Assembly (NCBI RefSeq): GCF_013523055.1
Contig: NZ_JAAMQM010000017.1
Coordinates: forward strand, 86,966 to 150,965
Direction of reading: 5' to 3'
Length of the DNA stretch: 64,000 nt
Origin: Pseudomonas capeferrum
Lineage (GTDB): Bacteria; Pseudomonadota; Gammaproteobacteria; Pseudomonadales; Pseudomonadaceae
Part shown: one piece after another, positions 7,921-15,618 of the stretch
Layout: the number at the start of each line of letters is the position of its first letter
Position numbering within the stretch: position 1 is the first letter of the stretch
Notes under the pieces: generated by a model
Told to the model about the DNA's origin: nothing
Databases searched by the model: none
The model's input: the letters and a program-made list of their open reading frames with translations, nothing else
Position numbers and translations under genes: made by a program

Positions 7921-10065
7921 ATGCCCAGCAACAAGACGGATGCGCCGAAGGAAAGCCAAGTCGCCGGTACGCAGACCCCCGACCGTGCCAATACCAACGC
8001 CAAGCTGCAAAGCCTCGAAGACGTTCGCAGCGATGCGACTGGCCAGGCCTTGCGCACCAACCAAGGCGTAAAGATCGCTGACAATCAGAATACGCTGAAA
8101 GTCGGAGAGCGCGGTCCCTCGCTGCTCGAAGACTTCATCATGCGCGAGAAGATCACTCACTTCGACCATGAGCGTATCCCGGAGCGCATCGTCCATGCTC
8201 GTGGCACGGGCGCGCATGGGTATTTCCAGAGCTATGGCAACCATGCCGCGTTGACCAAGGCCGGTTTCCTGCAGGATCCCGAAAAGGTCACCCCGGTATT
8301 CGTCCGCTTCTCGACCGTCCAGGGCCCGCGTGGCTCGGGCGATACCGTGCGTGACGTACGCGGCTTCGCCGTGAAGTTCTACACCGACGAGGGCAACTTC
8401 GATCTGGTGGGCAACAACATGCCAGTGTTCTTCATCCAGGACGCGATCAAGTTTCCCGACTTCGTCCATGCGGTGAAACCCGAGCCGCACAACGAAATCC
8501 CTACCGGTGGCTCGGCTCACGACACCTTCTGGGACTTCGTCTCCCTGGTGCCCGAGTCGGCCCACATGGTGATCTGGGCCATGTCCGACCGCGCCATTCC
8601 GCGCAGCCTGCGCATGATGGAAGGCTTCGGCGTGCATACCTTCCGCCTGATCAACGCCGAAGGCGTTTCCAGCTTCGTCAAGTTCCACTGGAAGCCGCGT
8701 CAGGGGGTGCATTCTGTCCTGTGGGACGAAGCTCAGAAACTGGCAGGCAAGGACACGGACTATCACCGTCGAGATCTCAGGGAGTCTATCGAGACTGGCG
8801 ACTATCCGGAGTGGGAACTGGGGGTGCAGATCGTTTCGGCCGAAGACGAGCACAAGTTCGAATTCGACTTGCTCGATCCGACCAAGATCATTCCCGAGGA
8901 ACTGGTTCCGGTAACACCGCTGGGCAAGATGGTGCTCAATCGCAACCCGGACAACTTCTTCGCCGAAGTCGAGCAGATCGCCTTCTGCCCGGGCCATATC
9001 GTGCCAGGCATCGACTTCACCAACGACCCGTTGCTGCAGGGTCGTCTGTTCTCCTATACCGATACTCAGCTCAGCCGCCTGGGTGGACCGAACTTCCACG
9101 AGATTCCGATCAATCGTCCGGTGGCGCCCAACCACAACAACCAGCGCGATGCCTTGCACCGCACCCGTGTGGACAAGGGCCGAGCTTCCTACGAACCCAA
9201 CTCCATCGATGGTGGCTGGCCGAAGGAAACGCCGCCGGCCGCACAGGATGGCGGTTTCGAGAGCTTCCACGAGCGTATCGATGCGCACAAGATCCGTCAG
9301 CGCAGCGAATCCTTCAGCGATCACTTCTCCCAGGCACGCCTGTTCTTCCAGAGCATGAGTCCGAACGAGCAGCAGCACATCATCAAGGCCTACAGCTTCG
9401 AGTTGGGCAAGGTAGAGCGCGAGCATATCCGCGCACGTGAAGTGAACGAGATTCTCGCCAACATCGACCTCAAGCTGGCGGCGGCCGTGGCGGAAAACCT
9501 CGGTCTGCCAGCGCCCACGGCCGGCACGGTACAGGTCAAGCAGATGAGCCTGGCGCAGTCGCCCGCGCTGAGCCAGATGAACCATCCCGGCACGATCGGC
9601 ATCAAGGGGCGCAAGGTCGCGCTGCTCGTGGCCAATGGCGTCGACGGCGCCAGTGTCGACAAGCTGGTCAAGGCGCTGGAAGCACAGAGCGCCAAGGTCT
9701 TGCTGCTGGGGCCATCATCGGCACCGGTGAAGACGGCGGACGGCAAGGCGTTGCCGGTAGATGCCTCGATGGAAGGCATGCCTTCGGTCATGTTCGACGG
9801 TGTCTGGGTGCCGGCTGGTCAGGCATCGCTGGAAGCCTTGGGCAAAAGCGGCCTCGCCAAGCATTTCCTGCTCGAAGCCTACAAGCACCTGAAGCCGATG
9901 GGCCTTGCCGCCCAAGGCAAGACGTTGCTGGACGCGCTGGGCCTGCAGGAAGATACCGGTCTGTTGCTGGGCGACGATCAGCCGGTCTTCGAGAAATTCT
10001 TCGAGGCGCTGAAGCAGCATCGGGTGTGGGCGCGGGAAGCGGCGGCCGAGGCCATTCCGGCCTGA
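7921..10065 (+). CDS. katE: monofunctional catalase HPII, large subunit with C-terminal domain
   Basis: A 714-residue clade-2 catalase that dismutates hydrogen peroxide in the cytoplasm. The catalytic His (H92) is in ERIVHARGTGAHG, the active-site Asn is in the NFDLVGNNMPVFF segment, and the proximal heme Tyr (Y379) is in RLFSYTDTQLSRLG. From about residue 560 (GRKVALLVANGVDG) it carries the extra DJ-1/flavodoxin-like domain typical of large catalases. A GGAGA precedes ATG 7921. It is monocistronic and ends at a strong hairpin terminator. Confidence 0.96.
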   Translation: MPSNKTDAPKESQVAGTQTPDRANTNAKLQSLEDVRSDATGQALRTNQGVKIADNQNTLKVGERGPSLLEDFIMREKITHFDHERIPERIVHARGTGAHGYFQSYGNHAALTKAGFLQDPEKVTPVFVRFSTVQGPRGSGDTVRDVRGFAVKFYTDEGNFDLVGNNMPVFFIQDAIKFPDFVHAVKPEPHNEIPTGGSAHDTFWDFVSLVPESAHMVIWAMSDRAIPRSLRMMEGFGVHTFRLINAEGVSSFVKFHWKPRQGVHSVLWDEAQKLAGKDTDYHRRDLRESIETGDYPEWELGVQIVSAEDEHKFEFDLLDPTKIIPEELVPVTPLGKMVLNRNPDNFFAEVEQIAFCPGHIVPGIDFTNDPLLQGRLFSYTDTQLSRLGGPNFHEIPINRPVAPNHNNQRDALHRTRVDKGRASYEPNSIDGGWPKETPPAAQDGGFESFHERIDAHKIRQRSESFSDHFSQARLFFQSMSPNEQQHIIKAYSFELGKVEREHIRAREVNEILANIDLKLAAAVAENLGLPAPTAGTVQVKQMSLAQSPALSQMNHPGTIGIKGRKVALLVANGVDGASVDKLVKALEAQSAKVLLLGPSSAPVKTADGKALPVDASMEGMPSVMFDGVWVPAGQASLEALGKSGLAKHFLLEAYKHLKPMGLAAQGKTLLDALGLQEDTGLLLGDDQPVFEKFFEALKQHRVWAREAAAEAIPA

Positions 10066-10132
10066 TGCATGAGCTGGGGCCGGGTCGTGCTCGACACGGC
10101 CCTGTCACTCCGGCGTTGCTCCGTGATCACTG

Positions 10133-10171
10133 AATGACCAAAGGGCCGCTTGACGGCCCTTTTGGTTATTC
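10133..10171 (+). terminator. rho-independent terminator of katE
   Basis: Long stem with core AAAGGGCCG / CGGCCCTTT and flanks ATGACC / GGTTAT, loop CTTGA, followed by TTGGTTATT. Confidence 0.8.
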
Positions 10172-10247
10172 AAAGACTTGGCCCGTTTAGGCGCAGCGCC
10201 ACAAGTGATGCGCAGTTGCTCACATTTGGGCAGTCCAATTCAGGTGG

Positions 10248-10961
10248 TCAGGAGCGATGGGGAATCAGCACCACCTGCGCCGGGAGCGCACGCTGGACCT
10301 CGTGGCGCTGCTCCAGATCGAAGGCGCTGTCGAGTTTCTGCACGCGCTTGCCGAGCAGTGTCTTGAGCCAGGGCGCATCCTGCGTACGCGGTACCTGGAA
10401 CACTACCTCGCAGCGGTAGTTCACCACATCGGCGGCAATGTCATCGAGCTGGCGGCGCAGGCCGACGATATCCGTGGTCTTCAAGGCTACTACGGTGCTG
10501 GAGGCTGTCGGGTCGATTAGACGCGCGGCTGGCTTGGCTTCCGCCGCCTTGAGGGCTGCCTCGGCTTTTTCCAGCTCGGCCTTGCGCGCGTGGGTGATGG
10601 CGCCATTGACGCCCCCGGTCAATGCGGGCGCTTGCGGCATCAGGGCCCTGGCGCGGGCCAGCGCGGTGGCCGCGGCATTCACGTCGCCCTTTTGCAGCAC
10701 GATCTGGCTGCGCTGCAGATAGGCTTCGGCCAGTTGGCGCTGGTATTGCTCCAGGCGCTCGTCATCGGGCGACTGGTTCTGCAATGTCGCCAGCTGATCT
10801 TCGGCGGTGGCCAATTCGTTACTGGTGATGCTCTGCTGCAACTGTTCCCAGCCATCGGGCGGAATGAGCGCCTTCGGCTGCTCGACCGGGGCGCTCGAAC
10901 AAGCCCCCAGGATCAAGGAAAACACGGCAAGGAGCAGATAACGGGTGGCGAACGGCTTCAT
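10248..10961 (-). CDS. PA5502-type lipoprotein next to the znu genes
   Basis: A 237-residue predicted lipoprotein. The signal peptide ends in the lipobox LGAC, with Cys at about residue 20. The mature part is mostly helical and rich in Ala, Gln and Glu, with TPR-like spacing at about residues 40-130. A C-terminal domain contains the segment YRCEVVFQVPRTQDAPW. It lies downstream of znuB on the same strand, with a 135-base gap, as in other pseudomonads. Function unknown; a scaffolding role at the outer membrane is a guess. Confidence 0.7.
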   Translation of the reverse strand: MKPFATRYLLLAVFSLILGACSSAPVEQPKALIPPDGWEQLQQSITSNELATAEDQLATLQNQSPDDERLEQYQRQLAEAYLQRSQIVLQKGDVNAAATALARARALMPQAPALTGGVNGAITHARKAELEKAEAALKAAEAKPAARLIDPTASSTVVALKTTDIVGLRRQLDDIAADVVNYRCEVVFQVPRTQDAPWLKTLLGKRVQKLDSAFDLEQRHEVQRALPAQVVLIPHRS

Positions 10962-11096
10962 TCCTGCGACTCTCTATTTGCGCAAAAAGCGAGCAAGTCT
11001 ACACCCAGGCGCGCACGCTCGAAAACAAGTCTTACAGACCCTTCCCAGGCGAGGCCTGCAGCTCGGACGTGCGTGTCCTTGAGGTGCGTCACCTGA

Positions 11097-11879
11097 TCAG
11101 CGCTTGGGCAAGGCCAGGCTCAGCAAGAATAGCACCGCCGCGCAGACCACGATCGACGGCCCCGCGGGGGTGTCCTTGAACCAGGAGAGAGCCAGGCCAC
11201 CGCATACGGCCGCCACCCCCAGTACACTGGCCCCCAGGGCCATCTGCTCCGGCGAACGGGCATGACGCTGTGCCGCGGCAGCGGGAATGATCAGCAAGGA
11301 GGTGATCAGCAGCACGCCGACGATCTTCATGGCCACCGCGATCACGACCGCGATCAATAGCATCAGCGCCATGCGCAAGGCGGCCACGGGCAGCCCTTCG
11401 ACCATGGCCAGTTCCTCATGGACGGTAATGGCCAGCAACGGCCGCCAGAGGGCGGCCAGCAGCACCAGGACCAGTGCGCTACCGCCCAGGATCCAGCCCA
11501 GCTCGGCGGGGCTGATCGCCAACAGGTCGCCGAACAGGTAGGCCATGAGGTCGATGCGTACATCGTGCATGAAGCTCAGCACCACCAGGCCCAGCGAGAG
11601 CGTGCTGGGCGCCAGGATCCCCAGCAAGGTATCGGAGGCCAGTGGTTGGCGTTGTTGCAGGGTCACCAGGAGAATCGCCAGCAACAGGCAGCCGATCGTG
11701 ACCGCCAGTGCCGGGCTGACATCCAGGACAAAGCCCAGGGCTACGCCAAGCAACGCGGCATGCGACAGGGTATCGCCGAAGTAGGCCATGCGCCGCCAGA
11801 CCACGAAGGAACCCAGGGGACCGGCCACCACCGCCAGGGCCAGACCTGCAAGCAGGGCATAAAGAAGAAAATCAGCCAT
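11097..11879 (-). CDS. znuB: zinc ABC transporter permease
   Basis: A 260-residue ABC-3 family permease with seven to eight hydrophobic helices, forming the membrane channel for Zn(II) import with ZnuC and ZnuA. The start MADFLLYALLAG at ATG 11879 overlaps the znuC 3' end by eight bases, indicating translational coupling. A longer in-frame extension upstream lacks conserved sequence and runs through znuC, so it is rejected. Confidence 0.93.
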   Translation of the reverse strand: MADFLLYALLAGLALAVVAGPLGSFVVWRRMAYFGDTLSHAALLGVALGFVLDVSPALAVTIGCLLLAILLVTLQQRQPLASDTLLGILAPSTLSLGLVVLSFMHDVRIDLMAYLFGDLLAISPAELGWILGGSALVLVLLAALWRPLLAITVHEELAMVEGLPVAALRMALMLLIAVVIAVAMKIVGVLLITSLLIIPAAAAQRHARSPEQMALGASVLGVAAVCGGLALSWFKDTPAGPSIVVCAAVLFLLSLALPKR

Positions 11880-12645
11880 GCTTGCAGTGCTCTCCGTGGA
11901 CATGGGTGCCAGGTGCGACCACCGAGCCATGCAGGTCGTGGCTGTGGTCATGATGATGGTGGTAGACGGCCAGGCTCGGTGCGTTCTTGCCGAACAGCTC
12001 GACGAAGGCCGGATCCCCGCTGACCTGTTCCGGATGGCCGGAGCAGCAGACATGGCGATTGAGGCAGACCACCTGGTCAGTGGTGCTCATCACCAGGTGC
12101 AGATCGTGGGAGACCATGAGTACGCCGCAACCGTGGCGATCTCGCAGGCGCGTGATCAGTCCGTACAGCTCGGCCTGGCCAGCGACGTCGACACCCTGCA
12201 CAGGTTCGTCGAGCACCAGCAGCTGCGGCTTGCGCAGCAGTGCGCGGGCCAGCAGAACCCTCTGCATTTCGCCGCCGGAGATGTTCTGTACCGGATTGTC
12301 GATGACCTGCTCGGCCCCGACCTCCTTGAGTGCGGCGACCGCGGCCACGCGGTCGACGCCGGGTACCAGGCGCAGAAAGCGCAGTACCGACAATGGCAGC
12401 GTGGCGTCCACCTGGATCTTCTGCGGCATGTAGCCGACGCGCAGGCGCGGCTTGCGCCAGACCGTCCCGCGGTGCGGCTTGAGCAGGCCGAGCACGGCGC
12501 GTACAAGGGTCGTCTTGCCCGCGCCGTTGGGCCCGATCAGCGTGACGATCTGACCAGGCGAGACACTCAGGTCGATGCTGTCGAGTACGGCTTCTCCGGC
12601 AAAGGTGACACCGACCTGTTCGAGTCGGATCAAGCTGTCGCTCAT
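11872..12645 (-). CDS. znuC: zinc ABC transporter ATP-binding protein with His-rich tail
   Basis: A 257-residue ATPase of the high-affinity zinc importer. It has Walker A (GPNGAGKTT), the signature segment ISGGEMQRVLLARAL and Walker B (LLVLDEP). The C-terminus is unusually His-rich (YHHHHDHSHDLHG, then HVHGEHCKHG) and could bind zinc on the cytoplasmic side. Start ATG 12645 overlaps the zur stop by four bases (ATGA). Part of the zur-znuC-znuB operon. Confidence 0.95.
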   Translation of the reverse strand: MSDSLIRLEQVGVTFAGEAVLDSIDLSVSPGQIVTLIGPNGAGKTTLVRAVLGLLKPHRGTVWRKPRLRVGYMPQKIQVDATLPLSVLRFLRLVPGVDRVAAVAALKEVGAEQVIDNPVQNISGGEMQRVLLARALLRKPQLLVLDEPVQGVDVAGQAELYGLITRLRDRHGCGVLMVSHDLHLVMSTTDQVVCLNRHVCCSGHPEQVSGDPAFVELFGKNAPSLAVYHHHHDHSHDLHGSVVAPGTHVHGEHCKHG

Positions 12646-13127
12646 GCCGCGCTCCGGCAGTTGCCGCACAGGCCCACGACCTCCACGGTCTGGGCCTCGA
12701 CCCGGAAGCCGACGGCTTCGGCGCTGCTGACGATGGCTCCGCTGATGCTTTCCTGTTCCAGCTCGATGGCGACATGGCATTCACGGCAGATCAGGAACTG
12801 ACCCTGATGCGAGTGCTCGGGGTGGCTGCAGCCGATGAAGGCATTGAGCGAGGCGATGCGGTGCACCAGGCCGTTTTCGAGAAGGAAGTCCAGCGCGCGA
12901 TACACGGTCGGCGGCGCGGCGCGGCGGCCATCCTGCTCGCTCAGCACGGCGAGGATGTCGTAGGCACCCATGGGCTTGTGGCTCTGCCACACCAGCTCTA
13001 GCACACGGCGGCGCAGAGCGGTCAGGCGCAGACCCTGGCGGACACAGATGGCGTCGGCTTCGGATAGCGCACTGTGGACACAGTGGGAGTGATCATGGGG
13101 GCGGTGGGCCAACAGCGTGATGGACAT
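12642..13127 (-). CDS. zur: zinc uptake regulator Zur (Fur family)
   Basis: A 161-residue Fur-family repressor that with Zn(II) shuts off znu genes. The N-terminal winged helix contains RLTALRRRVLELVW and PPTVYRALDFLLENGLVHRI. Zinc-binding cysteines are in CRECH and the C-terminal CGNC, with His residues in CSHPEHSH. An extra His-rich start (HRPHDHSHCVH) is present. First gene of the leftward zur-znuCB operon and divergent from znuA, with a candidate operator between them. Confidence 0.94.
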   Translation of the reverse strand: MSITLLAHRPHDHSHCVHSALSEADAICVRQGLRLTALRRRVLELVWQSHKPMGAYDILAVLSEQDGRRAAPPTVYRALDFLLENGLVHRIASLNAFIGCSHPEHSHQGQFLICRECHVAIELEQESISGAIVSSAEAVGFRVEAQTVEVVGLCGNCRSAA

Positions 13128-13153
13128 GGGCAGCGACGGTTCTGGTTAGAGAC

Positions 13154-13166
13154 GTTATTATGTTAC
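13154..13166. promoter_or_regulatory. candidate Zur box between zur and znuA
   Basis: GTTATTATGTTAC matches 10 of 13 positions of the gamma-proteobacterial Zur core GTTATAATATAAC and sits in the 66-base gap between zur and znuA. Zinc repression of both directions is expected but not shown here. Confidence 0.6.
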
Positions 13167-13193
13167 CTGTTTTTGGTCTGTCGAGTATTCACC

Positions 13194-14132
13194 GTGTCCC
13201 GATTCTCCACGCTTTTTGTCGCTTTTATTACCTTCGCCGGGCTCGGTCAGGCGCATGCCGATGTTCGTGTCCTGACCAGCATCAAGCCCCTGCAACAGAT
13301 TGCCGCGGCTGTGCAGGAAGGCGTCGGCAGCCCTGACGTGCTGCTGCCGCCTGGCGCATCGCCGCACCACTATGCGCTGCGCCCTTCGGATGTACGGCGT
13401 GTGGCTGACGCAGACCTGTTGTACTGGATAGGCCCGGACATGGAGAACTTCCTGCCCCGCGTTCTCGGTACCCGCAGTAAGCCGAGCGTTGCGGTGCAGA
13501 GCCTGCCGCAGATGCAGCTGCGGCATTTCGGCGAGGACAGCCACTCTCACGAGCAGGCCCACGAAGATGCTCACCAAGCCCATGACGGACACGATCATGA
13601 CCACCGTCCCGGGAGCCTGGACGCCCATCTGTGGCTGTCGTCGGCCAACGCCCGGATCATCGCGGCCAGGATGGCACAGGACCTGGCTGCCGCCGACCCC
13701 GCCAATGCCAGCCGCTATCAGGGCAACCTGCAAGCGTTTACCCAGCGTCTGGATAGCTTGGATCAGCGCATCAGGACACGGGTGGCCAAGGTAGCGGGCA
13801 AGCCTTACTTCGTCTTCCATGAGGCATTCGACTATTTCGAAGCAACCTACGGCCTGAAACACACCGGTGTGTTCAGCGTGGCTTCGGAAGTCCAGCCGGG
13901 TGCCCAGCATGTGGCAGCCATGCGCAAGCGATTGCAGGAGGTAGGCAAGACGTGCGTATTCAGCGAGCCGCCGCTGCGACCGCGTCTTGCCGAAACCCTG
14001 ACGGCCGGCTTGCCGGTGCGCCTGGCGGAGCTCGATGCGCTGGGCGGTACCGAGACGGTGGATGCTCATGGGTACGAGCAGTTGCTGGAAAACCTGGGAA
14101 ATGATTTGGCGAACTGCCTCGAGCAGCTGTAA
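13194..14132 (+). CDS. znuA: zinc ABC transporter substrate-binding protein
   Basis: A 312-residue periplasmic zinc-binding protein (cluster A-I). The signal peptide ends at GQAHA/DVRV. Predicted zinc ligands include His in GASPHHYALRPSD, the DAHLWLS segment and FHEAFDYF. A His/Asp-rich loop (about residues 117-142, with HSHEQAHEDAH and HDGHDHDH) is typical of ZnuA. GTG 13194 is chosen because the signal peptide starts there; the frame runs upstream into the zur gene without conservation. Confidence 0.93.
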   Translation: MSRFSTLFVAFITFAGLGQAHADVRVLTSIKPLQQIAAAVQEGVGSPDVLLPPGASPHHYALRPSDVRRVADADLLYWIGPDMENFLPRVLGTRSKPSVAVQSLPQMQLRHFGEDSHSHEQAHEDAHQAHDGHDHDHRPGSLDAHLWLSSANARIIAARMAQDLAAADPANASRYQGNLQAFTQRLDSLDQRIRTRVAKVAGKPYFVFHEAFDYFEATYGLKHTGVFSVASEVQPGAQHVAAMRKRLQEVGKTCVFSEPPLRPRLAETLTAGLPVRLAELDALGGTETVDAHGYEQLLENLGNDLANCLEQL

Positions 14133-14156
14133 AGCCGATACGTCGGGCCTGGCCTA

Positions 14157-14204
14157 ATGCCAGCCAGACAGGAAGATCGAATGATGCTTCTGCCTGACTG
14201 GCAT
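14157..14204. terminator. terminator hairpin between convergent znuA and thrB
   Basis: Long imperfect stem: ATGCCAGCCAGACAG pairs with CTGCCTGACTGGCAT, using G-U pairs. It lies downstream of both genes. Confidence 0.55.
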
Positions 14205-14209
14205 CACGA

Positions 14210-14228
14210 GGCGGGCGGTATGCCCGCC
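14210..14228 (-). terminator. second hairpin just past thrB
   Basis: GGCGGGC-GGTAT-GCCCGCC, perfect 7-bp GC stem immediately downstream of the thrB stop. No clear T-run. Confidence 0.45.
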
Positions 14229-14235
14229 CCCTCGT

Positions 14236-15186
14236 TCAAAGAGCGAATGGCAAGCGCAGGGTGACCTGTTGCCGCGCGGCCAGGCGTGCCTCGAACTCTG
14301 CCGGGTCGTGGATCATCACGTCCATGCCGGCGAACGACTCCGCGGCGATCAAGCGCGACAGCCAGAAGCGCACGCAGGCCACTCGCAGCATCAACGGCCA
14401 CAGCTCGGCCTCGCTGGCGGTAAAGGGACGCAGGGTCGCATAGGCGCCCAGCAGGGCTTGCGCCCGAGGAACGTCGATGCGTCCCTGCTCGTCGCAGCAC
14501 CAGTCATTCAGGGTAATGGCGATGTCGTAGAGCATCGGCCCCGAACAGGCGTTGTAGAAATCGATCACGCCTGTCAGGTGGGTCCCTTCGAACATCACGT
14601 TGTCGCGGAACAGGTCGGCATGCAGGTTGGCCCGTGGCAGCGCCATGATCTGTGCCTTGGCGCTGCCGATCTCTGCCAGGGCTGCCTGCAGCAAGGTTTG
14701 CTGCGCCGGGTTCAAGCGCGGCATGAGCTCTTCGCCGCACGCCTGCATCCAGTCGAGCCCCCGATCGGTGCGACGCTCGATGATCTGCCCGCGGGTAGCC
14801 AAGTGGATGTGTGCCAGCAGCTCGCCGACCTGGGCGCAATGCTGGCTGTTGGGCGACTTGATGTGCTTGCCGGATAACCGCGGCTGGAGCAGCGCGGGTT
14901 TGCCGGCTACCTCGCGCAACGCGTTGCCGTCACGGTCACGCAGCGCATAGGGGACCGGCATGTCGGCGTCATGCAGCACGTCGAGCAGTTCGATGAAGAA
15001 CGGCAAGTCTTCGCTGGGGCCACGTTCGACCAATGTCAGGACGAACTCCCCCTGTTCCAGGCTGATGAAGAAATTGCTGTTCTCGGTCCCGGCGGCGATA
15101 CCCTGGAAGTCCAACAGACGGCCGAGGCCATACGGCGCCAGGAAGGTTTCCAGCTCAGGCCGGGTCAGGGGGGTGAAGACTGACAT
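14236..15186 (-). CDS. thrB: homoserine kinase (APH-fold, ThrB type)
   Basis: A 316-residue kinase that phosphorylates homoserine in threonine synthesis. This is the aminoglycoside-phosphotransferase-fold form found in pseudomonads, not the GHMP form of E. coli. Kinase motifs include the nucleotide-loop region AAGTENSNFFI, the catalytic loop LPRANLHADLFRDNVMF and GVIDFYNACSGP. ATG 15186 (MSVFTPLT) is used. No usual Shine-Dalgarno box is visible; a T-run and overlapping hairpins sit just upstream. Confidence 0.92.
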   Translation of the reverse strand: MSVFTPLTRPELETFLAPYGLGRLLDFQGIAAGTENSNFFISLEQGEFVLTLVERGPSEDLPFFIELLDVLHDADMPVPYALRDRDGNALREVAGKPALLQPRLSGKHIKSPNSQHCAQVGELLAHIHLATRGQIIERRTDRGLDWMQACGEELMPRLNPAQQTLLQAALAEIGSAKAQIMALPRANLHADLFRDNVMFEGTHLTGVIDFYNACSGPMLYDIAITLNDWCCDEQGRIDVPRAQALLGAYATLRPFTASEAELWPLMLRVACVRFWLSRLIAAESFAGMDVMIHDPAEFEARLAARQQVTLRLPFAL

Positions 15187-15190
15187 GATC

Positions 15191-15228
15191 AAAAAATGCC
15201 CATGCGGGCACTTCCCTTTGGAAGTGCC
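15191..15228 (-). promoter_or_regulatory. overlapping hairpins and T-run before thrB (terminator or attenuator)
   Basis: On the minus strand, a 9-bp stem GGCACTTCC / GGAAGTGCC (15207-15228) comes first. A second stem TGCCC / GGGCA (15197-15210) follows, then six Ts ending five bases before the thrB ATG. The stems share 15207-15210, so they cannot both form completely. Confidence 0.5.
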
Positions 15229-15255
15229 AGGTTGATTTGAAAAGTGCGCGCTACC

Positions 15256-15543
15256 TTACCACTCGAAGATCTTCCACGATGGAATCAGCATGTCCGGCTG
15301 GTCGGATCTCACGAAATTGCCCTCCGAACCATCAGCGCGCACCAGGAAATAAGGCTTGCCGCTCTTGGGCGTCACCTTGATCGCATACAGGAAGCCGTTC
15401 TGACGGTACTCCTGAATGGTCTTGTCGCCTTCCGTGCGAATGGTCACCTCGGGATCTGCCGAGGGGGCGTCGTCCGCCGCCAGGGTGACGACCGGCATGG
15501 TGGCCAGCAGACCGAGCAGTAACAGGCGTGTGGGTGTGCGCAT
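15256..15543 (-). CDS. DUF2782 periplasmic protein
   Basis: A 95-residue exported protein. The signal peptide ends around VTLAA, followed by a small beta-rich domain with the family pattern VTIRTEGDKTIQEYRQNGFLY and YFLVRADG. DUF2782 proteins are conserved between thrB and polA in pseudomonads; their function is unknown. It is divergent from polA (75-base gap) and upstream of thrB on the same strand. Confidence 0.85.
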   Translation of the reverse strand: MRTPTRLLLLGLLATMPVVTLAADDAPSADPEVTIRTEGDKTIQEYRQNGFLYAIKVTPKSGKPYFLVRADGSEGNFVRSDQPDMLIPSWKIFEW

Positions 15544-15618
15544 GATAACCTTGTCCCTTTGTCGTCATTGATTCCGGTTATTCTAGCGCCGGACCCGTCG
15601 AAAAGGTTGATTCTGCTC

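Noticed and set aside
7777..9585. 602-codon open frame opposite katE
   Set aside because: Antisense shadow of a certain catalase gene; no motifs.
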